Of a DNA stretch of 45,094 nt, positions 8,904-17,159 are shown in pieces; within the stretch, counting starts at the first letter, position 1; each line of letters begins with the position of its first letter. The notes beneath the pieces were generated by a model, which had not been told where the DNA came from, made no database searches, and worked only from the letters and a program-made list of their open reading frames with translations. A program made the position numbers and the translations under genes. The stretch is from an uncultured Alphaproteobacteria bacterium (GTDB lineage: Bacteria; Pseudomonadota; Alphaproteobacteria; CAAHEQ01; UBA3637). The DNA lies in the NCBI GenBank assembly GCA_905236245.1, contig CAJOPC010000026.1, forward strand, positions 1-45,094, in the 5' to 3' direction.

Positions 8904-9350
8904 ATGACAGTTAAGTTCACTTTACAGCCACCGGAAGTCACAAAGCGTTTACGAAAAGAATTTGACCATAAACGCTTGAACAAGGTCTTTGTTTTGTGGC
9001 TTTATCGCACAGGTAGATTGAATCCTTACAGTCACGAAATTGATTTAATTCGTGCCTCTCGTGGTCGTGCTCCATCCAATTTTGATGTGCACCACATCGT
9101 TCCTTTATCTGGAGGCGGCTTAAACAAATTTTCCAACATGTGTTTAATTGAACGCAGTTTGCATAAATTCATCAACAAAAAATGTTTTGATCCCGCTTTA
9201 AAAGGTATCAAAGTGGGAGAAACGGTCACTATAGATGTTCCTGATTTCCCGCGCGTTGCATTGAGGCGTGAATACAACGGTTGGATTGATAAAATCGTTC
9301 AACAATCCAAAAATCCAAGCAAATTTTATGCTTTTTTACGCAGAGATTAA
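8904..9350 (+). CDS. HNH-motif protein in the recG operon
   Basis: A 148-aa basic protein with an HNH-type core at about residues 52-90: VHHIVPLSGGG, N in SNMCLI, then LHKFINKKC. This matches the H-H...N...H spacing of HNH endonucleases, a ββα-metal nuclease fold. It lacks the paired CxxC zinc knuckles seen in some HNH families. AGGA lies upstream of the ATG, and recG ends 2 nt before. Its stop codon abuts the argS stop on the other strand. Nuclease activity is inferred from the motif. Because it is co-transcribed with a recombination helicase, a DNA repair role is possible, but it could also be a degenerate mobile HNH gene. Confidence 0.7.
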   Translation: MTVKFTLQPPEVTKRLRKEFDHKRLNKVFVLWLYRTGRLNPYSHEIDLIRASRGRAPSNFDVHHIVPLSGGGLNKFSNMCLIERSLHKFINKKCFDPALKGIKVGETVTIDVPDFPRVALRREYNGWIDKIVQQSKNPSKFYAFLRRD

Positions 9351-11090
9351 TTACATTTTATTTGGAACTTTTAATCCTAACATATCTGCACAAATCAAAG
9401 CCACTTTTAATGTATATGCGACAAGATTCAAACGGCTGTTTTTTGTCGTCTCATCTGCATCTTTGATTGGACAATCATGATAGAATAAATTAAAATCCTG
9501 GCATAATTTGTATAAATAATCGGCTATCACATGTGGGGCGCGATTATCATAAGCAATCTGAACATTTTCTGGGAAAGTGTAAAGGTTTAAGAGCAATTTA
9601 CGCTCCGCAGGATTTGTCAAAATCAAAGTATCATCTTTCGGCTCACCTAATTTTTCCAATACCGATTTCATCCGCACCATTGCATATAGGAGATAAGGCC
9701 CTGTTTTACCTTCTGTGCTAACCATCCGTTCTTCGTCAAAAATGTAGTTTTTAACTTTGTCATTCATTAAATCCATGAACTTCAAAGCAGCCACACCAAC
9801 TGTATGAGAAATTTCATCTTTTTCAGCATCTGTTAAATCACGTCCGATTTCACCTGCATCCATTTTAGTACGAGCCTTTTGAACGGCAGAATCAATTAAA
9901 AAACGCAAAGTCGGCACACCACCGTCACGTGTTTTATATGGCTTATTATCAGCCCCGTTTACCGAACCAAATGGTTGATATTCCAATTTCACATTTTCAG
10001 GACAAATCCCCGCCTTTTTAGCAGAGGCAAATACTTGAGAAAAATGTAATCCCTGACGCGCGTCTGTAAAATAGATAATTGCATCTGGTTTAAATTCCTC
10101 CTCACGAGCTTCTATTGTTGCCATATCTGAAGCGGCATACATGGATGCGCCCGCAGAATTAACTAAAATCAATGGAGGTGTATCGCCTTCTTGACGAATA
10201 ATCCAAGCGCCCTCATCCAACTCAGCCATGCCGGATTGTTTCAAACTCTCAATCATCTTAACACAACGATCATTGACCGTGCTTTCACCCCACCACAAAT
10301 CCAAATGCACATTTAATTGTTGCATCAAATCTTGCGTATCAGCTTTGGTCAAATCTACAAATTTTTTCCACAAATCACGTAAATTCTTTTTGCCTTCTTG
10401 TAGCTCGCGCGTATATTGCTTAGCTTGCTCCATATAAGCTTCATCTTCTTTTGCCTTCGCGGAAGCAATTGGATACGCCTCTACGACATCAGCCAAAGTA
10501 AAAGGAATTTGATAACCGTCATCCCCAGTATAATCCGGTTTAAAATATGGCATATCTGGCCAACGATGTTGGAGTTCTGTTAACACCAAGCCCATAGGAC
10601 GCCCCCAATCTCCCAAGTGTGCATCACCAATCGTTTTATCACCGGCAAAAGTCATTATGCGGCGTACAGCATCCCCGATGTTTCCTGAACGCAAATGACC
10701 TACATGCAATACTTTACCCACATTGGGTCCGCAATAATCTAACACCACAGTCTGCGGTTTATCGGCACGTTCATAACCGGCCTTTTCTTGTGTTAAAATC
10801 TGTGCAGCTAATTTCGTCAACTCTTCATCTTTGATTTTCATATTAATAAAGCCGGGGCCGGCCACAGAAACTTCACTAAAAAAGGAATCTTTTTTAAGTT
10901 CTTCCGAAATCTTTTCGGCTACTTCACGCGGATTTTGATGCTGACTTTTGGCCAACGCCAAAGCTCCATTTGCCTGATAATCTGCCAAATCTGGACGATC
11001 CGCCGCCCGCACCAATGTTTGCGCATCGTCAAAACCTGCCGCCTTAAATGCAGCAGATACCTTTTCATTGATAACAGTTAGCAGATTCAT
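9351..11090 (-). CDS. argS: arginyl-tRNA synthetase
   Basis: Class I synthetase charging tRNA-Arg. It is 579 aa from ATG 11090, preceded by GGAG at 6 nt; a longer frame to 11177 lacks a ribosome binding site and would extend beyond the family's N-terminus. The N-terminal additional (tRNA D-loop binding) domain covers about residues 1-110. The HIGH-type motif reads HVGH within PNVGKVLHVGHLRSGN. The C-terminal DALR anticodon-binding domain includes LLLNLYTFPENV. As is common in ArgS, KMSKS is degenerate (KPYKTRDGG region). A tRNA-Arg(ACG) gene lies at 32.3 kb. The promoter overlaps that of gltX. Confidence 0.96.
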   Translation of the reverse strand: MNLLTVINEKVSAAFKAAGFDDAQTLVRAADRPDLADYQANGALALAKSQHQNPREVAEKISEELKKDSFFSEVSVAGPGFINMKIKDEELTKLAAQILTQEKAGYERADKPQTVVLDYCGPNVGKVLHVGHLRSGNIGDAVRRIMTFAGDKTIGDAHLGDWGRPMGLVLTELQHRWPDMPYFKPDYTGDDGYQIPFTLADVVEAYPIASAKAKEDEAYMEQAKQYTRELQEGKKNLRDLWKKFVDLTKADTQDLMQQLNVHLDLWWGESTVNDRCVKMIESLKQSGMAELDEGAWIIRQEGDTPPLILVNSAGASMYAASDMATIEAREEEFKPDAIIYFTDARQGLHFSQVFASAKKAGICPENVKLEYQPFGSVNGADNKPYKTRDGGVPTLRFLIDSAVQKARTKMDAGEIGRDLTDAEKDEISHTVGVAALKFMDLMNDKVKNYIFDEERMVSTEGKTGPYLLYAMVRMKSVLEKLGEPKDDTLILTNPAERKLLLNLYTFPENVQIAYDNRAPHVIADYLYKLCQDFNLFYHDCPIKDADETTKNSRLNLVAYTLKVALICADMLGLKVPNKM

Positions 11091-11115
11091 TTCAAACTCC
11101 TTTTTTGATATGTTC

Positions 11116-11144
11116 ATTGTATCAAAATCCCCCTTGAAAATCAA
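11116..11144 (-). promoter_or_regulatory. argS promoter
   Basis: Reading the minus strand: TTGATT (complement of 11139-11144), a 17-bp spacer and TACAAT (complement of 11116-11121). The -35 shares base 11139 with the divergent gltX -35, so the two promoters are back to back and cannot easily be occupied together. Confidence 0.65.
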
Positions 11145-11162
11145 GCAAAAATGTGATATACT
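11134..11162 (+). promoter_or_regulatory. gltX-slyX promoter
   Basis: TTGAAA (11134-11139), a 17-bp spacer and TATACT (11157-11162). It lies 28 nt before the gltX ATG and overlaps the argS promoter on the other strand. Confidence 0.65.
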
Positions 11163-11190
11163 TTTCGCTAAATTCAAGAAAGGAAAAAAG

Positions 11191-12828
11191 ATGACGCCTG
11201 AAATTTTAGATTTATTGTTTCCAAATAAATTGCCAACCGTGGCTGAAATTGAATCAAAATATCCCCCGCGCCAATTGCCCGAAGGAGCGGTTGTGTCTCG
11301 TTTGGCTCCAAGCCCAACGGGTTATTTGCATATCGGTAATTTTTACCAAGGTTTTATGGCGGAACGTTTGGCCCACCAACACAATGGCGTTTTCTTTTTA
11401 CGCGTGGAAGATACTGACCAAGCACGCAAGGTAGATGGGGCCGTGGAAGTTGTTTTAAATGCCTTGGCGCACTATGGCATCCATCCAGATGAGGGTCGTA
11501 CCTTAAAGGGAGAGGTTGGAGCTTATGCACCTTATACCCAATCTGAGCGCAAAGAAATTTATCAAGCGTATGCAAAAGAACTGGTCGCCAAAGGAGCCGC
11601 TTATCCATGTTTTTGCACATCGGAGGAAATAGATATGGTGCGCAAAATCCAAAGCAAACAGGGGCTACGCACCGGATATTATGGTCACTACGCAAAATGC
11701 CGCAATTTAACAGATGATGAAATTTTGACTAATTTAAAAGCAGGGAAACCTTTTTGTATTCGTTTAAAATCCACTGGTGATTATTCAAAACGCATTGTCG
11801 TGGATGATTTATTAAAAGGTAAAGTATCTTTACCGGAATATGATGTTGATGTCCCAATTATTAAAGCCACTGACGGTTTGCCGACTTATCACTTTGCCCA
11901 TTTGATTGATGATCATTTAATGCAAACAACACACGTTGTTCGTGGCGAAGAATGGCTTTCTTCATTGCCATTACATATTCAATTATTTAATCTGATGGGA
12001 TGGCAACCACCAAAATATGCTCACCATGCTTTACTGCAAAAATTAGGTGAAGATGGTAAACGCCGCAAGATTTCCAAGCGTTTAGATCCAGAAGCAAATA
12101 TCGCTTATTTTGCAGAACACGGTTATCCGCAAGATGCTGTTTTGGAATACTTACTCAATTTAATGAATGCCAGTTTTGAAGATTGGCGCAAACAAAATCC
12201 AACAACCCCTGTTTTGGATTTTCCAATGGATATTCATAAAATTTCCAACACAGCTGGCGCTTTGTTTGATATGATTAAGTTGAACAGTATTGCCCGCGAA
12301 GTTGTGGCCCGTATGACCGCCGAAGAGGTTTATGATAAAGTACTGACATGGGCGAAAGAATATAAGCCCGAATATGCGACTTTGTTAGAAAACAACCGTG
12401 AAAAATGCATCGCTATTTTAAACATTGAACGTGGCATTGGTGCAAAATCTCGCAAAGATTTATTCAAATGGGAAGATGCCAAACACGAGATGGAATTTTT
12501 CTTTGAAGCTCCTGCCTATGACGAAAGTTTGTTAGCACCAATGACTCATGAAGATATTCAAAAAGTGGCAAGTGAATTTGCTGCCATTTATGAACCCGCG
12601 GATGACAATCAAGCCTGGTTTGCCAAAGTTAAACAGGTGGCCGAACAAAATGGTTTTGCAATTGATATGAAGGCATACAAAGTTGATCCATCCGGTTACA
12701 AAGGCTCCGTAGCAGATGTGGCCAAAATCTTGCGTGTCGCAATTACTGGTCGCACACAGAGTCCAGATTTGTGCTCCATTATGAAAATCTTGGGAAAAGA
12801 GGAAGTTGTTGAAAGGTTGAAAATATAA
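11191..12828 (+). CDS. gltX: glutamyl-tRNA synthetase, long clostridial-like form
   Basis: Class I synthetase attaching Glu to tRNA. The start ATG 11191 has AAGGA upstream and gives 545 aa, longer than the usual 465-500 of proteobacterial GltX. HIGH-type motif: APSPTGYLHIGN. KMSKS-type motif: KISKR followed by LDPEA. The opening (LFPNKLPTV..., YPPRQLPEG) and the segments PTYHFAHLIDDHLM and EYLLNLMNASFEDWR resemble, from memory, the roughly 550-aa GltX common in Clostridia rather than the alphaproteobacterial one. The stop codon overlaps the slyX start (TAATG). Function is secure; origin by transfer is an inference. Confidence 0.95.
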   Translation: MTPEILDLLFPNKLPTVAEIESKYPPRQLPEGAVVSRLAPSPTGYLHIGNFYQGFMAERLAHQHNGVFFLRVEDTDQARKVDGAVEVVLNALAHYGIHPDEGRTLKGEVGAYAPYTQSERKEIYQAYAKELVAKGAAYPCFCTSEEIDMVRKIQSKQGLRTGYYGHYAKCRNLTDDEILTNLKAGKPFCIRLKSTGDYSKRIVVDDLLKGKVSLPEYDVDVPIIKATDGLPTYHFAHLIDDHLMQTTHVVRGEEWLSSLPLHIQLFNLMGWQPPKYAHHALLQKLGEDGKRRKISKRLDPEANIAYFAEHGYPQDAVLEYLLNLMNASFEDWRKQNPTTPVLDFPMDIHKISNTAGALFDMIKLNSIAREVVARMTAEEVYDKVLTWAKEYKPEYATLLENNREKCIAILNIERGIGAKSRKDLFKWEDAKHEMEFFFEAPAYDESLLAPMTHEDIQKVASEFAAIYEPADDNQAWFAKVKQVAEQNGFAIDMKAYKVDPSGYKGSVADVAKILRVAITGRTQSPDLCSIMKILGKEEVVERLKI

Positions 12829-13025
12829 TGACCGAAGATCGTTTGACCGAAATTGAACGGCATATGGCTGATTTGGAAAAGCAAATGGACGATTTGAATT
12901 CTGTCGTTATTCAACAAGGCAAACAAATCGACCGTTTGGAAAAAGATTACCGCACTTTGCGTGACAGCATGGATGCTTCACTTGTCAAACCCTTATCGGA
13001 AGAAACACCTCCTCCGCATTATTAA
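12828..13025 (+). CDS. slyX: SlyX family protein
   Basis: A 65-aa coiled-coil protein: residues about 5-50 form heptads (RLTEIERHMADLEKQMDDL then VVIQQGKQIDRLEKDYRTL), and it ends with the family's characteristic PPHY tail. Length and tail match SlyX, whose biochemical role is not established. The ATG overlaps the gltX stop by 1 nt, indicating translational coupling. Confidence 0.88.
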   Translation: MTEDRLTEIERHMADLEKQMDDLNSVVIQQGKQIDRLEKDYRTLRDSMDASLVKPLSEETPPPHY

Positions 13026-13046
13026 ATAATACTAAACGATTTTGAA

Positions 13047-13781
13047 CTACTCACAAAGAGGAAAACATTCCCCAGATGCAGGAATTAACCGTATCGCACG
13101 CAAATGTCCGCGACGTTTTCTGTCTCTACGTAAATCCAGAACATCAATGACCCAAGCACGCGCCCTCCAATTTTTTTCTTGCACACTTTGCTGCGTCCAA
13201 AAACATGTATTATCAACTTGAGATACATCATTCAAAAATGGAAACAAGCCTTGAAGCACAGCACTTGGAACACCATCCACTTCTGGGCGATCTTTTGATG
13301 CATGTCTTAGCTCTGATAAACAACCATACTCCCTATACAAATCTTCTTCTTTTGTTTTGGGCACGATACAATCCATGCGACTACGATTAATAGTTACTAA
13401 TTTCTTCTTTTGAGATAAACACCAATTTTGTGCCGTCTTCCAATTCATTGGAGCTTTATTGGTAATCAATGAATTTTCTTTGAAGGCAAAATCTCTATTT
13501 TTTTTCATAACATGATCATATGGCCCTTTAATCGCCTTGCCTTTTTTCCCTGTCAATGGGACACAAGATCCTGTGCAATAACGACGAAATTCTTCCTCAA
13601 CAGACAAACCCGTCTGTGTCCAACTAGCGGGACAATGATATTCACAAAAATGATGAGCAGGACAATCTTCGTTTTTTTCACACTTGGAAGCGGGGGCTTC
13701 CTTTCCCGCAAAACTTTGGGCAGACCACACAACAATGCCAGCTAAGACAATAACACCCAAACCATATAAAACAGACTTCAT
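13047..13781 (-). CDS. exported Cys-rich protein with lectin-like module
   Basis: A 244-aa protein with an N-terminal hydrophobic signal (about residues 3-25, cleavage near SFA-G). Residues 34-73 carry the box C-x5-DC-x5-FC-x3-C...C-x2-C. A module starting MNWKTAQNWC-x5-KKLVTI (about 112-130) runs to the C-terminus with spaced Cys, a FWT motif and the ending GECFPLCE. The same box-plus-module pair occurs twice in the 704-aa lipoprotein at 24.4 kb. The N-W-x2-A-x2-W-C-x(n)-L pattern resembles C-type-lectin-like or formylglycine-enzyme-like folds, but this is a visual judgement. It has its own promoter and is convergent with slyX (21 nt gap). Likely periplasmic or surface; function unknown. Confidence 0.75.
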   Translation of the reverse strand: MKSVLYGLGVIVLAGIVVWSAQSFAGKEAPASKCEKNEDCPAHHFCEYHCPASWTQTGLSVEEEFRRYCTGSCVPLTGKKGKAIKGPYDHVMKKNRDFAFKENSLITNKAPMNWKTAQNWCLSQKKKLVTINRSRMDCIVPKTKEEDLYREYGCLSELRHASKDRPEVDGVPSAVLQGLFPFLNDVSQVDNTCFWTQQSVQEKNWRARAWVIDVLDLRRDRKRRGHLRAIRLIPASGECFPLCE

Positions 13782-13800
13782 TTACTACCCCTCTTAGGAG

Positions 13801-13829
13801 ATTTTATACAAAACAAAATGTTATGTCAA
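13801..13829 (-). promoter_or_regulatory. promoter of the 244-aa Cys-rich gene
   Basis: On the minus strand: TTGACA (complement of 13824-13829), 17 bp, TAAAAT (complement of 13801-13806). An overlapping TATAAA at 15 bp is an alternative -10. AGGGG-type sequence precedes the ATG. Confidence 0.65.
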
Positions 13830-13897
13830 CTGTATTTACTTTAAAAATAATCCATCTCTTTATCAGAAAAGAAATCATTGCTCTTTAAAAATATCTC

Positions 13898-13927
13898 TTG
13901 ACAACCCATTATCTTTTTTGGTTAAAT
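13898..13927 (+). promoter_or_regulatory. promoter of the DUF1189-like membrane gene
   Basis: TTGACA (13898-13903), 18 bp, TTAAAT (13922-13927). The -35 is perfect, the -10 weak. Confidence 0.45.
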
Positions 13928-13953
13928 GGTGTCAACTATACAAAGGAGGATGT

Positions 13954-14646
13954 ATGAATAAATTATCAAATTATATTAAAAATGGAAAAGGTTGCGGCAT
14001 CAGAATCGTTGTCTTATTGTCTTTGTTAATATCTGTGACATTAGGTATTATTTCGTATGTATCAGCACGAGCCATGGTCAATCAACCAGTTGTTAATGAG
14101 TTCCTTGAAACAATACCAACATTTCAAATAACAGATGGTGTTGCACAAGATAGAAATGTTCATTGGCGCCAGAATTTTCCTTTGGGCGACAATATGATTG
14201 CAATGGTTATCGATACCTCGATTGATGATATTTCTTTACCAGTGGCGGACGGCATGTATTTGACACGCAATGCCTTCTTCTTTGTTGGACAAAACGGATC
14301 TCAAGCGGAAAAATATTCTCTTCCGGATGTAGAAATTTCACCAGACTTCATTAAATCCGGGATCCGCATTTTACAAATTGTGGCCACAGTAATTGCTGTA
14401 TTTTTGGCCTTGCTCAGCGCAATCGTCTTATACTTGATTATTGTTGCAATTACAGCTCTTGTCGCTTGGGCCTTGAGAATAAAAAGACTGGGACGTGGTC
14501 TTTGGAGGCTTTGCTCATTAACATGGGCCTTGTTGGCTTTGGTTATGCTTGCGCTTTCTTTTTCAAACCTGACGATCAATCTATGGTGGCTTATATTCAG
14601 CACCGTTATTTTAAATATGATTGTCCTCAGCCGGATGGAAAAATAA
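13954..14646 (+). CDS. DUF1189-like integral membrane protein
   Basis: 230 aa from ATG 13954, which has AGGAGG 5 nt upstream; the in-frame ATG at 13924 lies within the promoter and is rejected. Topology: one N-terminal helix (about residues 17-38), an extracytoplasmic domain (about 40-135), then three or four helices at about 142-172, 188-205 and 210-226. The soluble part contains IPTFQITDG and MIAMVIDTS, a pattern I associate with DUF1189 (a P-x-F-x-I-x-G segment followed by a strand ending in I-DT). Its function is unknown. It is convergent with queA with only 3 nt between stops. Confidence 0.65.
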   Translation: MNKLSNYIKNGKGCGIRIVVLLSLLISVTLGIISYVSARAMVNQPVVNEFLETIPTFQITDGVAQDRNVHWRQNFPLGDNMIAMVIDTSIDDISLPVADGMYLTRNAFFFVGQNGSQAEKYSLPDVEISPDFIKSGIRILQIVATVIAVFLALLSAIVLYLIIVAITALVAWALRIKRLGRGLWRLCSLTWALLALVMLALSFSNLTINLWWLIFSTVILNMIVLSRMEK

Positions 14647-14649
14647 GTA

Positions 14650-15681
14650 TTAGTCTTTTTCAATCAAGCACGCGTCACCATAGGAGAAGAATCTATATTT
14701 TTCTTTGATGGCGTGTGCATATGCTTTTTGCATCGTATCAAGCCCAGCCAAAGCGCTCACCAACATAAACAAAGTAGACTTTGGCGTATGGAAGTTTGTA
14801 AATAATGCATCGGTTGCCTTAAAACGATATCCGGGCGTGATAAAAATAGCTGTTTCTTGCGCAAAGGGATGCACAATCCCTTGGTCATCTGTAGCAGATT
14901 CTAACAATCGCAAAGAAGTTGTTCCAACGGGGATAATCCGACTACCGTTTTGACGCGCAGCATTTAACCGTTCAGCAACAGCTTCTGGAATCACACCATA
15001 TTCCGCATGCATCACATGTTCATTTGTATCTTCCACTTTAACGGGCAAAAATGTTCCGCCACCAACATGCAATGTGACAAATTCCCATCGAATACCTCGT
15101 TTGGCCAACGCATCAAAAATCCTCTGTGTAAAATGCAATCCTGCGGTAGGCGCCGCCACTGCTCCTTCATGTTTAGCATACATGGTTTGATAATCTGCCT
15201 TATCAGATTCTAAACCGCCTACTTTTCGTTTAATATAAGGAGGCAAAGGCATTGTGCCAACTTTGTGCAACATTTCAAACAATGCCACACCACTTACATT
15301 AAAACGCACTACCACTAAACCAGATGACTTTTTGTCAACCACCGTTGCATAAAAGTTTTCCGAAAAAGAAATCTCATCTCCCACATGAAGACGACGTGCA
15401 TTTTTAATCAATGTATCCCATGTGGACAAATCGACTTGTTTGAATAAAGTCAACTCAATTTGCGCCTGTCCTCTCTTCCCGTATAAACGCGCCGGAATTA
15501 CCTTGGTATCATTAAAAACTAATACATCCGTCGGGCGCAGCCAATTTACCAAATCTTGCATCGTTCCATCGGTCAAAGAATTATGATCAATGTGCAACAA
15601 GCGTGCGGCATCCCTGGGCTCAATCGGAGCATTTGCGATAAGTTCAGGTGGTAAATCAAAATCGAAAAGTGATGTTTTCAT
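14650..15681 (-). CDS. queA: tRNA preQ1(34) S-adenosylmethionine ribosyltransferase-isomerase
   Basis: Catalyses the penultimate step of queuosine synthesis, transferring the ribosyl group of SAM to preQ1 at tRNA position 34. It is 343 aa from ATG 15681, the position that matches the family start (K-T-S-L-F-D-F-D-LPPELIA). Family motifs: RDAARLL, VFNDTKVIPARL, AAPTAGLHFT and the C-terminal FFSYGDACLIE. There is no Shine-Dalgarno, and the -10 box ends 7 nt before the start codon, suggesting a leaderless mRNA. tgt is not adjacent. Confidence 0.97.
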   Translation of the reverse strand: MKTSLFDFDLPPELIANAPIEPRDAARLLHIDHNSLTDGTMQDLVNWLRPTDVLVFNDTKVIPARLYGKRGQAQIELTLFKQVDLSTWDTLIKNARRLHVGDEISFSENFYATVVDKKSSGLVVVRFNVSGVALFEMLHKVGTMPLPPYIKRKVGGLESDKADYQTMYAKHEGAVAAPTAGLHFTQRIFDALAKRGIRWEFVTLHVGGGTFLPVKVEDTNEHVMHAEYGVIPEAVAERLNAARQNGSRIIPVGTTSLRLLESATDDQGIVHPFAQETAIFITPGYRFKATDALFTNFHTPKSTLFMLVSALAGLDTMQKAYAHAIKEKYRFFSYGDACLIEKD

Positions 15682-15688
15682 GGTGTAT

Positions 15689-15716
15689 ATTATACTCATA
15701 TTTCGTTTTTTTTCAA
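15689..15716 (-). promoter_or_regulatory. queA promoter, leaderless arrangement
   Basis: On the minus strand: TTGAAA (complement of 15711-15716), 16 bp, a perfect TATAAT (complement of 15689-15694), then 7 nt to the ATG at 15681. Transcription would start at or next to the start codon. Confidence 0.7.
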
Positions 15717-15734
15717 GTAAAGTCAAAAAAATAC

Positions 15735-15763
15735 TTGCCAGAGCAAAAAAACTTTTCTACAAT
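15735..15763 (+). promoter_or_regulatory. promoter of the 134-aa lipoprotein, leaderless arrangement
   Basis: TTGCCA (15735-15740), 17 bp, TACAAT (15758-15763), then 6 nt (ACAAAC) to ATG 15770. No ribosome binding site is present. Confidence 0.65.
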
Positions 15764-15769
15764 ACAAAC

Positions 15770-16174
15770 ATGATACGCACATGTGTTTTGTTTTGTATTT
15801 TATGTCTTTTATCGGCCTGCCGCATCCAAGATACTTTTCCAATCGAGGTAGAACGGTCAACAATTTATCACGGACAAACATTGGCCTCTCTATATGATAA
15901 TTTTGGTGTGCCAGACAAACAATATATTGATGCCTATGGCATTCGTGAATTACATTACAATCAACAAAGCGTCTTGAAAAAAGGTGTGGATAGCCATACA
16001 TACTTTTGTGACTTTATCGTTTACACCGATGAAGGCATTGTTATTGACTGGAAATATCGTGGGAACCGCTGTCGAATTGAAGAAGCCAAAAAGGATGTTA
16101 TAATGGGATCGGTATGCCAGGGTAAAGATTGTTGGCTTCAAGAGACAGAAAAAGAATTTTACTTAGAAGAATGA
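15770..16174 (+). CDS. small lipoprotein of unknown function
   Basis: 134 aa from ATG 15770. The N-terminus IRTCVLFCILCLLSAC has a lipobox (L-S-A-C), so Cys is lipidated and the protein is membrane anchored. The mature part includes GQTLASLYDNFGVPD, recalling the small SmpA/BamE-like pattern in which a short helix precedes G-x-P, and it ends with paired Cys (SVCQGKDCW). No SD exists. The frame is open upstream to 15590, but that part runs antisense through queA and is not credible as coding. Its last 16 nt overlap the 3' end of xerC on the other strand. Confidence 0.78.
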   Translation: MIRTCVLFCILCLLSACRIQDTFPIEVERSTIYHGQTLASLYDNFGVPDKQYIDAYGIRELHYNQQSVLKKGVDSHTYFCDFIVYTDEGIVIDWKYRGNRCRIEEAKKDVIMGSVCQGKDCWLQETEKEFYLEE

Positions 16175-17115
16175 GCTCTCGGGTGAGCTTTTTCATAAAC
16201 CCTTTCTAATTGTTCTATCGTCACTTCTGTATATCTTTGTGTAGCAGCCAAAGATTTGTGTCCTAATAATTCTTGTAATGTTCTTAGGTCGCTGCCCCCC
16301 TCCAACAAATGTGTTGCAAAACTATGACGAAGAGCATGCGGAGTTACCGTTTGAGGCAGTCCTAATCCACGCCGAATTTGACGCACATTTCTTTGAACAA
16401 CTCCGGGATTTAATCTGTCGCCCCTTGCCCCAACAAATAAAGCTTCCTTTGGCATAGGATGCGGATGATGATTCAAATATATCTGTATGGCATGATTTAC
16501 CGCGGGCAAAACGGGAACTAAACGTTCCTTATTCCCTTTTCCTCGAATAACTAAAACTTCCGGGCTTTGTGATACATCCTCTATGTTCAGAGCCAAAGCT
16601 TCACTAATACGCAAACCACACCCGTATAAAAGCGTATACAAAGCTCTATCACGATATCCTTCCCAAGGTTCTTTTGCCATTTGAAACGCCTCTTGCAAAA
16701 ACAATTTGGCATCTTCTACCGCCAAAGGATGAGGCAATGCCCGCGTCATTTTCCCGGCACGAATAGACATAATTGCATTATTTTCGGCCAAATGCTCTCG
16801 AACCAAAAAGCGAAAGAAATTCTTTAAAGATGACACTCCTCTTGCCAAACTTGTCCTGGTCACATTACGATTCGTTCGCCATGTTAAAAATGCTCTGAAA
16901 TCCGTAACAGTAAGCTGATCCAAATCAGACACATCTGCAGAACGTCCCAAATGTTCTCTTAAAAAACTAAAAAACTCTTTTATGTCCAAATAATAGGATG
17001 AAGCGGTCAAATTCGACAATCGCCGTTCCGTCAGCAAATATTTTTGCCATAAATCTACTGCATTTTGTAAATTTATAGTAATACTTTCCGATAAAGGGTT
17101 GTATTCTGATATCAT
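16159..17115 (-). CDS. xerC: tyrosine recombinase XerC/XerD-type
   Basis: A 318-aa site-specific recombinase that resolves chromosome dimers at dif. The N-terminal SAM-like core-binding domain spans about residues 18-105. The catalytic domain includes the first Arg in GCGLRISEAL, Lys in GKGNKERLVPV, HALRHSFATHL (H-x2-R), LGH, and the nucleophile Tyr in ATQRYTEV. This is the full catalytic set and the normal length. XerC rather than XerD is favoured because it faces priA divergently, but that is not decisive. It overlaps the lipoprotein gene tail by 16 nt. Confidence 0.9.
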   Translation of the reverse strand: MISEYNPLSESITINLQNAVDLWQKYLLTERRLSNLTASSYYLDIKEFFSFLREHLGRSADVSDLDQLTVTDFRAFLTWRTNRNVTRTSLARGVSSLKNFFRFLVREHLAENNAIMSIRAGKMTRALPHPLAVEDAKLFLQEAFQMAKEPWEGYRDRALYTLLYGCGLRISEALALNIEDVSQSPEVLVIRGKGNKERLVPVLPAVNHAIQIYLNHHPHPMPKEALFVGARGDRLNPGVVQRNVRQIRRGLGLPQTVTPHALRHSFATHLLEGGSDLRTLQELLGHKSLAATQRYTEVTIEQLERVYEKAHPRAHSSK

Positions 17116-17159
17116 TTCATGTATCCTTATAATACGAGTTTAAGAGAAAAAGATAAAAA

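Noticed and set aside
11068-11190. N-terminal extension of gltX upstream of ATG 11191
   Set aside because: It runs antisense to argS and across both promoters; family alignment and the SD support 11191.
15590-15769. N-terminal 60-codon extension of the small lipoprotein
   Set aside because: It is antisense to the start of queA and would bury the lipoprotein signal internally.
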